Shown: positions 8,002 to 15,912, counted from the first letter of the stretch. The stretch: 17,846 nucleotides of DNA from JABMMZ01 sp044377005 (GCA_044377005.1 JBILJV010000045.1:1-17846); one strand, 5' to 3'. Numbers and translations: made by a program. The notes: generated by a model from the letters alone, not told the origin.

Positions 8002-8504
8002 TTTAAAGTTTGAATTCTAAATTCTAAACGTTCAATATAACGCCACTTTAACAGCGAAATTTGTAATGCCATCCAATGTTCTTGGGTGGCATTTTCAATG
8101 ATTTCTGATTTTATTTGATCCTTAAGTTCCAAACATGTGTTGTTCAATGAACCGAATGAATCTGTTTTCTCAATGGCTTGTTCATCTATCAACTCGTTAA
8201 AATCCATCATCTCCATCAAAAAATCTTGAGGCAATTGAATGGCATGTTTGGATTCTGAAAGATGCATTATATCCACCAAATACTGAGCACGGGAAATATC
8301 TTCTTTTAGTGTTTTGTATGCTTTGTTGTTATAAGCTGACAATTGCATTAACTCCGTTTGCATCTGAATATCATCTAAATGTAAGTCGGGGTGAAATTGT
8401 TTACTGTATTCAATATATTTCCGCTTGAGCACAGAGGAATCTATTTGAAAAGATGGTAAGAATTCATAAAAGCTAAAATAGTCTTTTAAATTCAATTGTA
8501 CCAT
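7998..8504 (-). CDS. hscB: Fe-S cluster assembly J-domain co-chaperone HscB
   Basis: This protein has 168 residues when started at the ATG at 8504; an in-frame TTG two codons earlier is less likely. It has the standard HscB layout and length. The N-terminal J domain has HPD at 38-40 (KQFHPDLHL) and the following NNKAYKTLKEDISRAQYLVDI helix typical of HscB. A C-terminal three-helix bundle (about 85-168) would bind the scaffold IscU. The family delivers IscU to the Hsp70 HscA and stimulates its ATPase. An AAGAAAG stretch lies upstream of the ATG as a possible ribosome site. It follows rseP by 12 nt and is presumably cotranscribed. No isc genes are in view, so its partner genes must be elsewhere. 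It converges on the transketolase gene with stop codons overlapping. Confidence 0.85.
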   Translation of the reverse strand: MVQLNLKDYFSFYEFLPSFQIDSSVLKRKYIEYSKQFHPDLHLDDIQMQTELMQLSAYNNKAYKTLKEDISRAQYLVDIMHLSESKHAIQLPQDFLMEMMDFNELIDEQAIEKTDSFGSLNNTCLELKDQIKSEIIENATQEHWMALQISLLKWRYIERLEFRIQTLN

Positions 8505-8516
8505 AATCAATCTTTC

Positions 8517-9842
8517 TTATTTATTGAAAATTTTCAGGATATCGTTGCCAAATGCAAAAGCCATTAATGAAAGTAATAACACCATTCCAATGACTTGCAT
8601 TACATGCATGAACTTATCACTCAATGGTTTCCCTTTTATCATTTCCACAATCAAAAACACAACGTGACCACCATCTAAAGCTGGAATTGGTAGTAAATTC
8701 ATAATCGCTAATACCAAAGACAACAAGGCAGTCAATAACCAGAAACGATACCAAACCCATTCACCTCCGAACATGGCTGCGATACCAATTGGACTTTGAA
8801 TAGATTTTCTTGGATCAACTTTACCGCTCACTAACTTTTGTAATCCTTTTAAATTGTCAACTAATGTTTGGTATGATTTGCTGATACCCACAGGAACTGC
8901 TTGGGTAAAACTGTACTTAAAATTTTCGTAATCTTTAACATAAACGTCTGCAATCATAAATCCTAATTTTCCATCCTCTTTCAACTGCGCTGTAGCGTTA
9001 ATCGTATCATTTCCTCTTATCACTTTAAGTTTAATTGCAGAGTTAGCATAATAAGAAACCCTTTGTGAAAACTGATGAAAATAGTCAATTGTGGTATCAT
9101 TTAGAGAAATAATTCTATCATCAGCTTTTAAACCAGCTTTAGAAGCAGGAGAATTAGCCAAAACACTGTCAACAAAACAAGGAAATGCCAATTCGAAGAA
9201 AGAATTCTTTTTTTCAGAAACTTTATCGATAATATCAGAAGGCATTGTTAGTTTGAATGAAGAATCTCCTCTTTTAACATTGTAGTATGTCCCTGCATCC
9301 AAAAACACTTTAGATTGTTTTAAATCATCAAAATAAGCAACCGGTTTATCATTAATACCGACAATATTATCGCCGTCTTTCAAACCTATTTCAGTACCTA
9401 TTTTTTGTGCGTGAATACCATATTTCACTTTATTAATCGGCAATTTCGCTTCGCCATAATACCAAGTATGAAGAATGAAAATAATAAATCCTAAAATGAA
9501 ATTAACTATAACTCCTCCCAACATAACTATTAACCTTTGCCAAGCTGGTTTACTTCTAAACTCCCAAGGTTCCGCTGGTTTTTTAAGTTGTTCTTTGTCT
9601 AAACTTTCATCCACCATCCCTGCTATTTTAACATAACCGCCCAATGGCAACCAACCAATACCATATTCAGTATCTCCTTTTTTGAAACTAAATAATTTGA
9701 AATTCCAAGCATCAAAGAAAAGGTAAAATTTTTCGACTTTGATTCCGAACATACGTGCTGCCAAAAAATGTCCTAATTCGTGTAAGGTAACCAAAATAGC
9801 AAGTGCCGCTATAATCTGAGCAGCCATTATCAATCCATCCAT
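8517..9842 (-). CDS. rseP: RseP-like site-2 protease (M50 membrane zinc metallopeptidase)
   Basis: This intramembrane protease has 441 residues from the ATG at 9842. A GTG at 9884 would prepend 14 residues before the first membrane helix and lies upstream of the likely promoter box. Features in order are TM1 with the zinc motif HELGH at 21-25 (catalytic E22), the conserved LPLGGYVKIAGM at 65-76, TM2 at about 102-126, two PDZ-like domains (about 155-220 and 235-305, with SPASKAGLKADDRI), TM3 at about 360-385 leading into NLLPIPALDGGH (D390, third zinc ligand), and TM4 at about 414-432. The family cleaves membrane-bound anti-sigma factors and residual signal peptides, using the PDZ domains to gate substrates. 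No anti-sigma factor is encoded nearby. It is the first gene of a two-gene unit with hscB. Confidence 0.92.
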   Translation of the reverse strand: MDGLIMAAQIIAALAILVTLHELGHFLAARMFGIKVEKFYLFFDAWNFKLFSFKKGDTEYGIGWLPLGGYVKIAGMVDESLDKEQLKKPAEPWEFRSKPAWQRLIVMLGGVIVNFILGFIIFILHTWYYGEAKLPINKVKYGIHAQKIGTEIGLKDGDNIVGINDKPVAYFDDLKQSKVFLDAGTYYNVKRGDSSFKLTMPSDIIDKVSEKKNSFFELAFPCFVDSVLANSPASKAGLKADDRIISLNDTTIDYFHQFSQRVSYYANSAIKLKVIRGNDTINATAQLKEDGKLGFMIADVYVKDYENFKYSFTQAVPVGISKSYQTLVDNLKGLQKLVSGKVDPRKSIQSPIGIAAMFGGEWVWYRFWLLTALLSLVLAIMNLLPIPALDGGHVVFLIVEMIKGKPLSDKFMHVMQVIGMVLLLSLMAFAFGNDILKIFNK

Positions 9843-9861
9843 TGTTATTAATATAAAGTGG

Positions 9862-9869
9862 CGAAAATA
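9862..9869 (-). promoter_or_regulatory. Possible -7 box (TATTTTCG) of rseP-hscB
   Basis: TATTTTCG on the minus strand is one base off TAnnTTTG and ends 19 nt before the rseP ATG. The identical 8-mer lies 18 nt before the dipeptidyl peptidase start (12894-12901). No well-spaced -33 TTG is visible. This is a weak call, supported mainly by the matching position at other genes here. Confidence 0.3.
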
Positions 9870-10024
9870 CAATATATGTCGCACAATTAAACTATCAAAA
9901 CCACTAAATTGACAAAATTATTCTTTCATCGACAAATAACAAAAATCAACTATAAAACACCCTTTTTGTCGGATAAACAAGCCAATACAACTATAAAAAA
10001 TTTTTATTTAAGATTAAACACTTC

Positions 10025-10032
10025 TATTTTTG
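10025..10032 (+). promoter_or_regulatory. -7 box TATTTTTG of the outer-membrane protein gene
   Basis: TATTTTTG is an exact match to TAnnTTTG and ends 13 nt before the ATG at 10046. The expected -33 position is a T/A run without TTG. This box and the rseP box share the roughly 200-nt divergent spacer at 9843-10045, in which I see nothing else definite. Confidence 0.45.
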
Positions 10033-10045
10033 TAGTGTCTTATTC

Positions 10046-12865
10046 ATGATGTATTTTACTCCCTCTTTTTATAAAAGTTTATTATTTTCACTTTTTATTT
10101 TTTTAAGCTTTTCAAACTATGCTCAAAACATGGGCGGAATGGTTCTCAATAAAGCTACAAAAACACCTCTTGCTAAAGCCAATATTTCAATATTAAAAAC
10201 AAGTGATTCTTCTGTTATTACACAGAGATACAGCGACAGTTTGGGTCGTTTTTTCATCCCTAATATCACCGAATCAAGCGTAATTGTTAAATGCGAGTAC
10301 ATTGGTTTAAAAACTTTCTATAAATATCATTCAATACTAGAAGGCATGAATAGAATGAGAATTGAATTGGAAGAAACTGAGGAAATTTTAGTTGGAAGTG
10401 GTGGTATTATCAAAGAAAGACAAGCTGTGGTTCAAAAAAACGATACCAATGAATTTAGTGCATCACAATTTAAAGTGAATAAAGACGCATCAGTAGAGGA
10501 TTTGGTTAAAAAAATGCCAGGAATTACAATGGAAAACGGGACTATCAAAGCCCAAGGTGAAGAAGTTAAAAAGGTGACTGTAGATGGTCAGGATTTCTTT
10601 GGAAATGACGCAAGTGCTGCGCTAAAAAACTTACCTGCGGAAATTGTATCGAAAGTTCAGGTTTTTGACAGAATGAGCGACCAAGCACAATTTACTGGAA
10701 TAGACGATGGCAATGGTCAAAAGTCATTGAATATTGTGACTAAATCAGGAAGAAACAAAGGACAATTTGGTAAAATATATGCCGGCTATGGGACTCAAGA
10801 CCGTTGGGCTGGCGGAGGAAATATCAATTTATTTTCAAAAAAACACAGAATTTCTTTAATCGGTTTAAGTAATAACATCAATCAACAAAATTTTTCAACG
10901 GAGGACATATTAAGTGCCGTTGGTGGAGGTGCCCAAGGTGGTGGAATGTCGCAAAGAGGTGGTGGCAGTAGAGGTTTTGGTGGCATGAATTGGGGGGGTG
11001 GAAATACTTCCAACTTTATGCTCTCCCAACAAAATGGTATAAACACCAGTAACTCACTGGGTGTCAATTACACCTTAATGAACAAAAAGAAACTGAAGTT
11101 AAGTGGTAGTTATTTTTTCAATAACAGTAGAAACCAAACTCAATCTTACTTTGAAAGAACTTATTTTCTAACTGAATTGGAAAATCAATATTACGATCAA
11201 GGCGATTCAAGCGATTCACGTTCCAACAGCCACCGCATTAACGCAAGACTTGAATACCAATTTGATTCTTTAAACTCAATCGTATACACCCCATCCATCC
11301 GATTACAAAATGGCAAATCAATTTCACGGTTTTTAGGATTTACAGAAAATGATACTTTGCGCTCGCTCAATCAATCAAACAGTAATAACACAAATAACAA
11401 CGATGGTTACAACATCAGTAATAACTTATTATTCAGACACCGTTTCAAAAAACCAGGGAATACACTTTCAGTTCAAATCAACCACAGCATTAATAACAAC
11501 AATTCAAACCAACTATTACAATCAGAAAATATTTATTTCATTCCCTCCTACTTTAATGATGCATTTAGACAAAATACTAACAATTCTAATTTGAGTCAGT
11601 CTTTTTCACCTTCTGTTTCATACACGCAAACGCTAAGTAAAAAATCATTTTTAGAACTTAATTACAATCCAAGTTTTAATCAAAACAACTCAACAAAATT
11701 GACGACTCGATTTGACACTTTATCTAAAACCTATCAATTAGTAGACAGTGTCTTAAGTAACACTTTTGACAACAATGTAAACACACAAAGAGGTGGAGTA
11801 ACCTACCGTTACAACCAAAACAAATGGTCGTTTAACCTAGGAGCAGTACTTCAAGAAAGTATTTTAAAAGGCGAAGAACTTTTCCCTAATAAAACATCAT
11901 TTTCTAAACCGTTTACCAATGTATTGCCAAACGCCACTATTACCTATCAAGCAAACAAAGCAACAAGCGTTAGAGTAAACTACAGAACAAGCACACAATT
12001 ACCCTCTTTAAGTCAATTACAAAATGTTGTAAATAATAACAATCCATTGATATTGAGTTCAGGAAATTCTTTATTGAAACAAGAGTTTTCTCACAATTTA
12101 TTTAGTAGATATAGTTACACAAATACAGAAAAATCTACTAATTTCTTTGCCTTTATTAGTGCGGGACTTACACAAAATTATATAGGAAACAGCACCACTG
12201 TGGCTCAAAAAGATACCGTTATCAATGAGGTTATTTTGAGAAAAGGGAGCCAAATTACAATGCCCGAAAACATTGAAGGCAATCACAGAGTTAGGGTATT
12301 TGCGACTTATGGTTTTCCTGTAAAAAAACTTAAAAGTATAATCAACACCAACTTAGGACAAACTTACAGTAGAATTCCAACCTTAATTAACGGCATTAAA
12401 AACTATAGTACTACTTATACAACTAATGCTGGAATAGTATGGGCCAGTAATATCAGTGAAGCTCTCGATTTTAACTTAAATTATTCTGTCAATTACAACA
12501 CAGTAATTAATTCATTGCAAGAACAATTAAATAATGCGTATATTGTTCAAACTACAAGTGGTAAAATAAATTGGTTAATCAAAGACAGAGTGGTTTTAAG
12601 TTCTGACATCAGCAATAACAAATTCAATGGATTGGGAGATGCATTTAATCAAAGTATTTGGTTGTGGAATGCGGGACTAGGTTACAAATTCTTAAAAAAC
12701 AAAAGGGGTGAACTTAAGCTTTCTGTGTTTGATTTATTGAACCAAAATAGAAGTATCAATAGAACTGTATCCGAAAATTACATTGAAGACAACAACACCA
12801 AAGTACTGAATCGTTTTTTTATGGTAAGTTTCATCTACCAATTAAGACATTTTAAATACAAATAA
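10046..12865 (+). CDS. TonB-dependent-receptor-like outer-membrane beta-barrel protein
   Basis: This 939-residue protein has a signal peptide (cleavage near SNYA|Q, residue 26). A carboxypeptidase-regulatory-like beta-sandwich follows (about 27-115, NKATKTPLAKANISI... with LGRFFIPNI). A plug-like domain lies at about 145-235 (VEDLVKKMPGITMENG, KKVTVDGQDFFGND, LNIVTKSGRNKG). The remaining 700 residues have the alternating, Asn/Ser/Tyr-rich strand pattern of a beta-barrel and end FKYK. The layout matches the Bacteroidota 'outer membrane protein beta-barrel family' group related to SusC/TonB receptors, but it has no SusD partner and no obvious TonB box. Substrate is unknown; a role in uptake or surface binding is inferred. 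A Gly-rich loop at about residues 291-324 includes a run of seven Gs in the DNA. The start could be ATG 10046 or ATG 10049. Confidence 0.85.
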   Translation: MMYFTPSFYKSLLFSLFIFLSFSNYAQNMGGMVLNKATKTPLAKANISILKTSDSSVITQRYSDSLGRFFIPNITESSVIVKCEYIGLKTFYKYHSILEGMNRMRIELEETEEILVGSGGIIKERQAVVQKNDTNEFSASQFKVNKDASVEDLVKKMPGITMENGTIKAQGEEVKKVTVDGQDFFGNDASAALKNLPAEIVSKVQVFDRMSDQAQFTGIDDGNGQKSLNIVTKSGRNKGQFGKIYAGYGTQDRWAGGGNINLFSKKHRISLIGLSNNINQQNFSTEDILSAVGGGAQGGGMSQRGGGSRGFGGMNWGGGNTSNFMLSQQNGINTSNSLGVNYTLMNKKKLKLSGSYFFNNSRNQTQSYFERTYFLTELENQYYDQGDSSDSRSNSHRINARLEYQFDSLNSIVYTPSIRLQNGKSISRFLGFTENDTLRSLNQSNSNNTNNNDGYNISNNLLFRHRFKKPGNTLSVQINHSINNNNSNQLLQSENIYFIPSYFNDAFRQNTNNSNLSQSFSPSVSYTQTLSKKSFLELNYNPSFNQNNSTKLTTRFDTLSKTYQLVDSVLSNTFDNNVNTQRGGVTYRYNQNKWSFNLGAVLQESILKGEELFPNKTSFSKPFTNVLPNATITYQANKATSVRVNYRTSTQLPSLSQLQNVVNNNNPLILSSGNSLLKQEFSHNLFSRYSYTNTEKSTNFFAFISAGLTQNYIGNSTTVAQKDTVINEVILRKGSQITMPENIEGNHRVRVFATYGFPVKKLKSIINTNLGQTYSRIPTLINGIKNYSTTYTTNAGIVWASNISEALDFNLNYSVNYNTVINSLQEQLNNAYIVQTTSGKINWLIKDRVVLSSDISNNKFNGLGDAFNQSIWLWNAGLGYKFLKNKRGELKLSVFDLLNQNRSINRTVSENYIEDNNTKVLNRFFMVSFIYQLRHFKYK
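10910..11012 (+). repeat. Glycine-rich coding stretch with G7 homopolymer
   Basis: This part of the outer-membrane protein gene encodes several GGG and GG clusters (VGGGAQGGGM, RGGGSRGFGGMNWGGG) placed between plug and barrel. At 10992-10998 there are seven consecutive Gs, very unusual in this AT-rich window. The stretch probably forms a flexible periplasmic or extracellular loop. Confidence 0.6.
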
Positions 12866-12893
12866 TGAATTAGGAGAAACTGGTTTATTTATT

Positions 12894-12901
12894 TATTTTC
12901 G
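12894..12901 (+). promoter_or_regulatory. Possible -7 box (TATTTTCG) of the dipeptidyl peptidase gene
   Basis: TATTTTCG differs by one base from TAnnTTTG and ends 18 nt before the ATG at 12920. The gene may instead be cotranscribed with the beta-barrel gene, whose stop is 54 nt upstream. No terminator is visible between them. Confidence 0.3.
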
Positions 12902-12919
12902 TGCTTTAAAAGCATCAAA

Positions 12920-15169
12920 ATGAACCTAGGTATTTCAAAATTCAGTCAGTCACTTGTATTCGTTCTATTAATTATATTCAGTCCTAATGTTTTCGCTCAA
13001 CTGAGTTTAGAGAATATTTGGAACAGCCGTGAATTTTCACCAAAATTTGTAAATGGATTGAGAAGTTTAAACGATGGTGTAAGTTTTTGCCAATTAGACA
13101 AAAATCCAGACAATAGTTTTTCTTGCAACAAATACGACATTAAAACTGGTGCAAAGTTGAGCCATTTATTCAACTCTGCAAATATTGAAGTTGAAGACGC
13201 AAACGGAAAAAAATCGCCCATTATTATTGCCAGTTATGAGTTTTCAATGGATGAAAAAAAGGTTTTAATAAGCAATGGTTTCGAAGCTGTATACAGACAC
13301 AGCGGCAAAAGCAATGTTTATATCCACGACTTAAATTCTCAAAAAACGATTAAACTATCTAAGGACAAAGTGATGTACGCCACATTTAGTCCTGATGGCA
13401 AAAAAGTAGCATATGTAAAAGACAACAATTTGTTTTACTTCGACTTAAGTAAAAACAAAGAAATTCAAGTAACAAAAGATGGCAGCAGAAATCAAATCAT
13501 TAATGGTGCTGTTGATTGGGTTTACGAGGAAGAATTCAGCATGAGTAAAGGTTTTGAATGGAGCCCAAACAGTCAATATCTCGCTTATTATAAATTTGAT
13601 GAGACCCAAGTTCCAGAATTTTCTATGGATATTTATGGCAGTCTATATCCACAAAAAGAGATTTGGAAATACCCTAAAGCTGGAGAAAAAAACAGTATTG
13701 TTGATGTATATATTCACAAATTAGGTTCAAAACGCGATTTAAGATGCGAATCAGGTTCAGAAAATGATCAATATTTACCCCGAATTAAGTGGATGAGCCC
13801 TCATTACCTATCTGTTCAAAGATTAAACAGACATCAAAACCACTTGGAAGTGTTGAAATTCAGCTATCAGTTAGGCAAACCTCAAATTATTTATCAAGAA
13901 AAAAACGAAAAGTACATTGAAGTGAATGACTTATACTTCAGAAACGAAGAAGGCAAACAATGGGTAAGCAATCAAATGTATTATTTATCAGAGAAAAAAG
14001 GATTTGTACACTTATGGACTAGAAAAATTATTACAAAATATGATACAAAAGGAAAATCTAAGGATTCCATAGTCGATATTCAATTAACAGATGGTAATTG
14101 GGATATTGATCAATATTTAGGAGTTGATGAGAAAAACAATAAAGCTTACTTCACTTCAGGTATGAAAGAAGTTTCGGAAAGACAATTATTTTCAATTGAC
14201 TTAAACACAAAATCAATAGACCAAATTACCAAAGAAGCTGGATGGCACACAATTCAATTTACCGAAACCTTTGATTATTTTGTGGATCAGTATTCTACAA
14301 TGACCTCTCCTCCTGTTACTTTAATTAAATCTTCTGATGGAATTACAGTAAGAGTGATGGAAACTAATCAAGCTTTAAAACAAAAACTAGACAATTTAAA
14401 CTTGGGGAAAGTTATATTTGGTCAATTTACAAGTAGTGAACAAGTTAAGCTAGATTACTGGCAAATAACACCCTCAAATTTTGACAGCAGTAAAAAATAT
14501 CCAGTATTGTTTTTTGTATATGGCGGTCCAGGCTATCAAACAGTAAAAAACCAATGGGGTGGTCCAAACTATTTATGGTATCAATACTTAGCAAACCAAG
14601 GTTACATTGTAATATCTGTTGACAACCGAGGAAGTGGTGGTCGAGGTGAAGCTTTTAAGAAAGTAACTTATTTGAATTTGGGGAAATATGAAACCATTGA
14701 TTACATAGAAGCAGCCAAATACTTTGGTTCACAAACACACATTGATTCAAAAAGAATTGGTATTTTTGGATGGAGTTATGGTGGCTTTATGGCAAGTAAT
14801 TGCATCACACTTGGTGCCGATTATTTCAAAGCTGCAATAGCCGTGGCGCCAGTTACCAATTGGCGTTTTTATGACAATATTTACACAGAAAGATACATGA
14901 GAACACCAAATGAAAATGCCGATGGTTATGACAAAAATTCACCCATCAATCATGTTGACAAAATCAAAGGCAACTACCTTATTATTCACGGTACAGCCGA
15001 TGACAACGTACATTTTCAAAATGCAGCGGAAATGGTGAAAGCGATGAATGAAAAAAACATTCCTTATGATGCTGAATACTACCCAAATACCAACCACAGC
15101 ATTAGAGGAGGTAAAATAAGATGGCATTTGTTCAATAAAATGACCGAGTTTATTTTAGAGAAATTGTAA
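12920..15169 (+). CDS. Secreted dipeptidyl peptidase IV (S9B prolyl peptidase family)
   Basis: This 749-residue protein has a signal peptide (hydrophobic 11-20, cleavage near VFA|Q at 26/27). The N-terminal beta-propeller (about 50-490) contains DWVYEEEFS at 199-207, the double-glutamate motif that anchors the substrate amino terminus in DPP IV. The C-terminal alpha/beta hydrolase has the triad Ser619 in GWSYGGFMAS, Asp694 in HGTADDNVHF and His726 in NTNHSIRG. The Asp-to-His spacing equals that of mammalian DPP IV. The oxyanion-side FVYGGPGYQ is near residue 535. It should release X-Pro or X-Ala dipeptides from peptides in the periplasm or at the surface. Lying 54 nt downstream of the outer-membrane receptor gene, it may act on peptides that enter there, but this is inference. 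Its stop is 4 nt from that of the convergent CHAT-like gene. Confidence 0.93.
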   Translation: MNLGISKFSQSLVFVLLIIFSPNVFAQLSLENIWNSREFSPKFVNGLRSLNDGVSFCQLDKNPDNSFSCNKYDIKTGAKLSHLFNSANIEVEDANGKKSPIIIASYEFSMDEKKVLISNGFEAVYRHSGKSNVYIHDLNSQKTIKLSKDKVMYATFSPDGKKVAYVKDNNLFYFDLSKNKEIQVTKDGSRNQIINGAVDWVYEEEFSMSKGFEWSPNSQYLAYYKFDETQVPEFSMDIYGSLYPQKEIWKYPKAGEKNSIVDVYIHKLGSKRDLRCESGSENDQYLPRIKWMSPHYLSVQRLNRHQNHLEVLKFSYQLGKPQIIYQEKNEKYIEVNDLYFRNEEGKQWVSNQMYYLSEKKGFVHLWTRKIITKYDTKGKSKDSIVDIQLTDGNWDIDQYLGVDEKNNKAYFTSGMKEVSERQLFSIDLNTKSIDQITKEAGWHTIQFTETFDYFVDQYSTMTSPPVTLIKSSDGITVRVMETNQALKQKLDNLNLGKVIFGQFTSSEQVKLDYWQITPSNFDSSKKYPVLFFVYGGPGYQTVKNQWGGPNYLWYQYLANQGYIVISVDNRGSGGRGEAFKKVTYLNLGKYETIDYIEAAKYFGSQTHIDSKRIGIFGWSYGGFMASNCITLGADYFKAAIAVAPVTNWRFYDNIYTERYMRTPNENADGYDKNSPINHVDKIKGNYLIIHGTADDNVHFQNAAEMVKAMNEKNIPYDAEYYPNTNHSIRGGKIRWHLFNKMTEFILEKL

Positions 15170-15173
15170 TGGA

Positions 15174-15752
15174 TTATTCGTAAACAATTACAAAATCCAA
15201 TTCCTTCATTAACTTACCATAATATTTTTTCATTTGATTTTCAATACTATACATTCTTTTATAATATTGACAGATTTCAAAATATAAAATATCAAACATT
15301 GTAGAACTGATAAAAGGTACTTCTTTTTTGAACCCTGAAATGGCAAGCGCACCTGTTTGTCTTAGAATTTCTTTAATATTTTTGTTTCTGATATTAAGCG
15401 TTTCGCAACTCCCCAAATGGAGAATTTTATTGTGCAATTTACCTTCACACATTTCAGACAACTCATTAAGTGAAAGAATATTACTAGGACTCAGTTTGAG
15501 TCCATTAGGCACCCCATGAAAAGCCAAATACAAAATACTGAATTGTTCATATTTTTTGGTTGTATATTGATTAATTCTGTTATTTAGTTCCTCTTTGGTA
15601 CTCACATGACGATGAATATAGTTGATTTTATTTACATGCGCAGTTTCCATAAAACGCAGCGCATTTTCTATGGAATCCTTTTGCCTTAGGTCTTGGTGCC
15701 AATCACCTTCCAAACAAAAAATATGTTTTTGATATTCGGACGCTGTTTGCAT
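15174..15752 (-). CDS. Single-domain CHAT/caspase-like (clan CD) putative cysteine peptidase
   Basis: This 192-residue cytosolic protein has no signal peptide or membrane segment. The start is the ATG at 15752; the TTG five codons upstream is the end of a TAATTTTG promoter box. Two hydrophobic strands end in the clan CD dyad: FSILYLAFHG with His79-Gly80, and KILHLGSCETL with Cys116. These resemble the CHAT consensus strands (HxATHG; LSACETG). The segment after it, EILRQTGALAISG then a helix and CQYYKRMYS, follows the CHAT C-terminal layout (AGA-x-x-V-hhh followed by helices). The N-terminal KHIFCLEGDWHQDL and NKINYIHRHVSTKEEL would supply the first strands. I believe similar small proteins exist as an uncharacterised family, possibly DUF6642, but cannot confirm it. 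No fused TPR, effector or sensor domain is present. It converges on the peptidase gene and diverges from the large secreted gene. Confidence 0.65.
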   Translation of the reverse strand: MQTASEYQKHIFCLEGDWHQDLRQKDSIENALRFMETAHVNKINYIHRHVSTKEELNNRINQYTTKKYEQFSILYLAFHGVPNGLKLSPSNILSLNELSEMCEGKLHNKILHLGSCETLNIRNKNIKEILRQTGALAISGFKKEVPFISSTMFDILYFEICQYYKRMYSIENQMKKYYGKLMKELDFVIVYE

Positions 15753-15764
15753 GTTTTTTTCTTG

Positions 15765-15772
15765 CAAAATTA
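15765..15772 (-). promoter_or_regulatory. -7 box TAATTTTG of the CHAT-like gene
   Basis: TAATTTTG on the minus strand matches TAnnTTTG exactly, ends 12 nt before the ATG at 15752, and is the same 8-mer as at the TPR gene. No good -33 TTG is seen at the expected distance. Confidence 0.45.
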
Positions 15773-15838
15773 ATGAAAAAAATAGCTTAGTTGGTTTAGT
15801 GTTTTTTTACTAAAACAGTTCCTTTAAAAAAAAGACTT

Positions 15839-15867
15839 TTGTTTTAACAAACTTTTTGCTATTATTG
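15839..15867 (+). promoter_or_regulatory. Probable promoter of the IgGFc-binding-like gene
   Basis: TTG (15839-15841), an 18-nt spacer and TATTATTG (15860-15867, 7 of 8 matches to TAnnTTTG) suit the Bacteroidota promoter pattern. This would give a leader of about 40 nt before the TTG start at 15913, the longest leader predicted in this window. Confidence 0.4.
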
Positions 15868-15912
15868 TGTGTTTAATAAAATTAAAAATACTATAACCTT
15901 AACCTTTCCAAT

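Noticed and set aside
8505..8510. TTG start adding two residues to HscB
   Set aside because: The ATG at 8504 has an AAGAAAG upstream and fits the usual HscB N-terminus better.
9843..9884. GTG start adding 14 residues to RseP
   Set aside because: The extension is not family-like and spans the likely promoter box; the ATG at 9842 places the first membrane helix normally.
10882..11067. Minus-strand Pro-rich ORF (61 residues)
   Set aside because: The proline clusters are simply the complement of the Gly-rich codons of the outer-membrane protein.
10046..15169. SusC/SusD-type polysaccharide utilisation locus
   Set aside because: There is no SusD-like lipoprotein, glycoside hydrolase or regulator. 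The neighbour is a peptidase and the receptor lacks a clear TonB box.
15753..15767. TTG start adding five residues to the CHAT-like protein
   Set aside because: The TTG belongs to the TAATTTTG box; the ATG at 15752 suffices.
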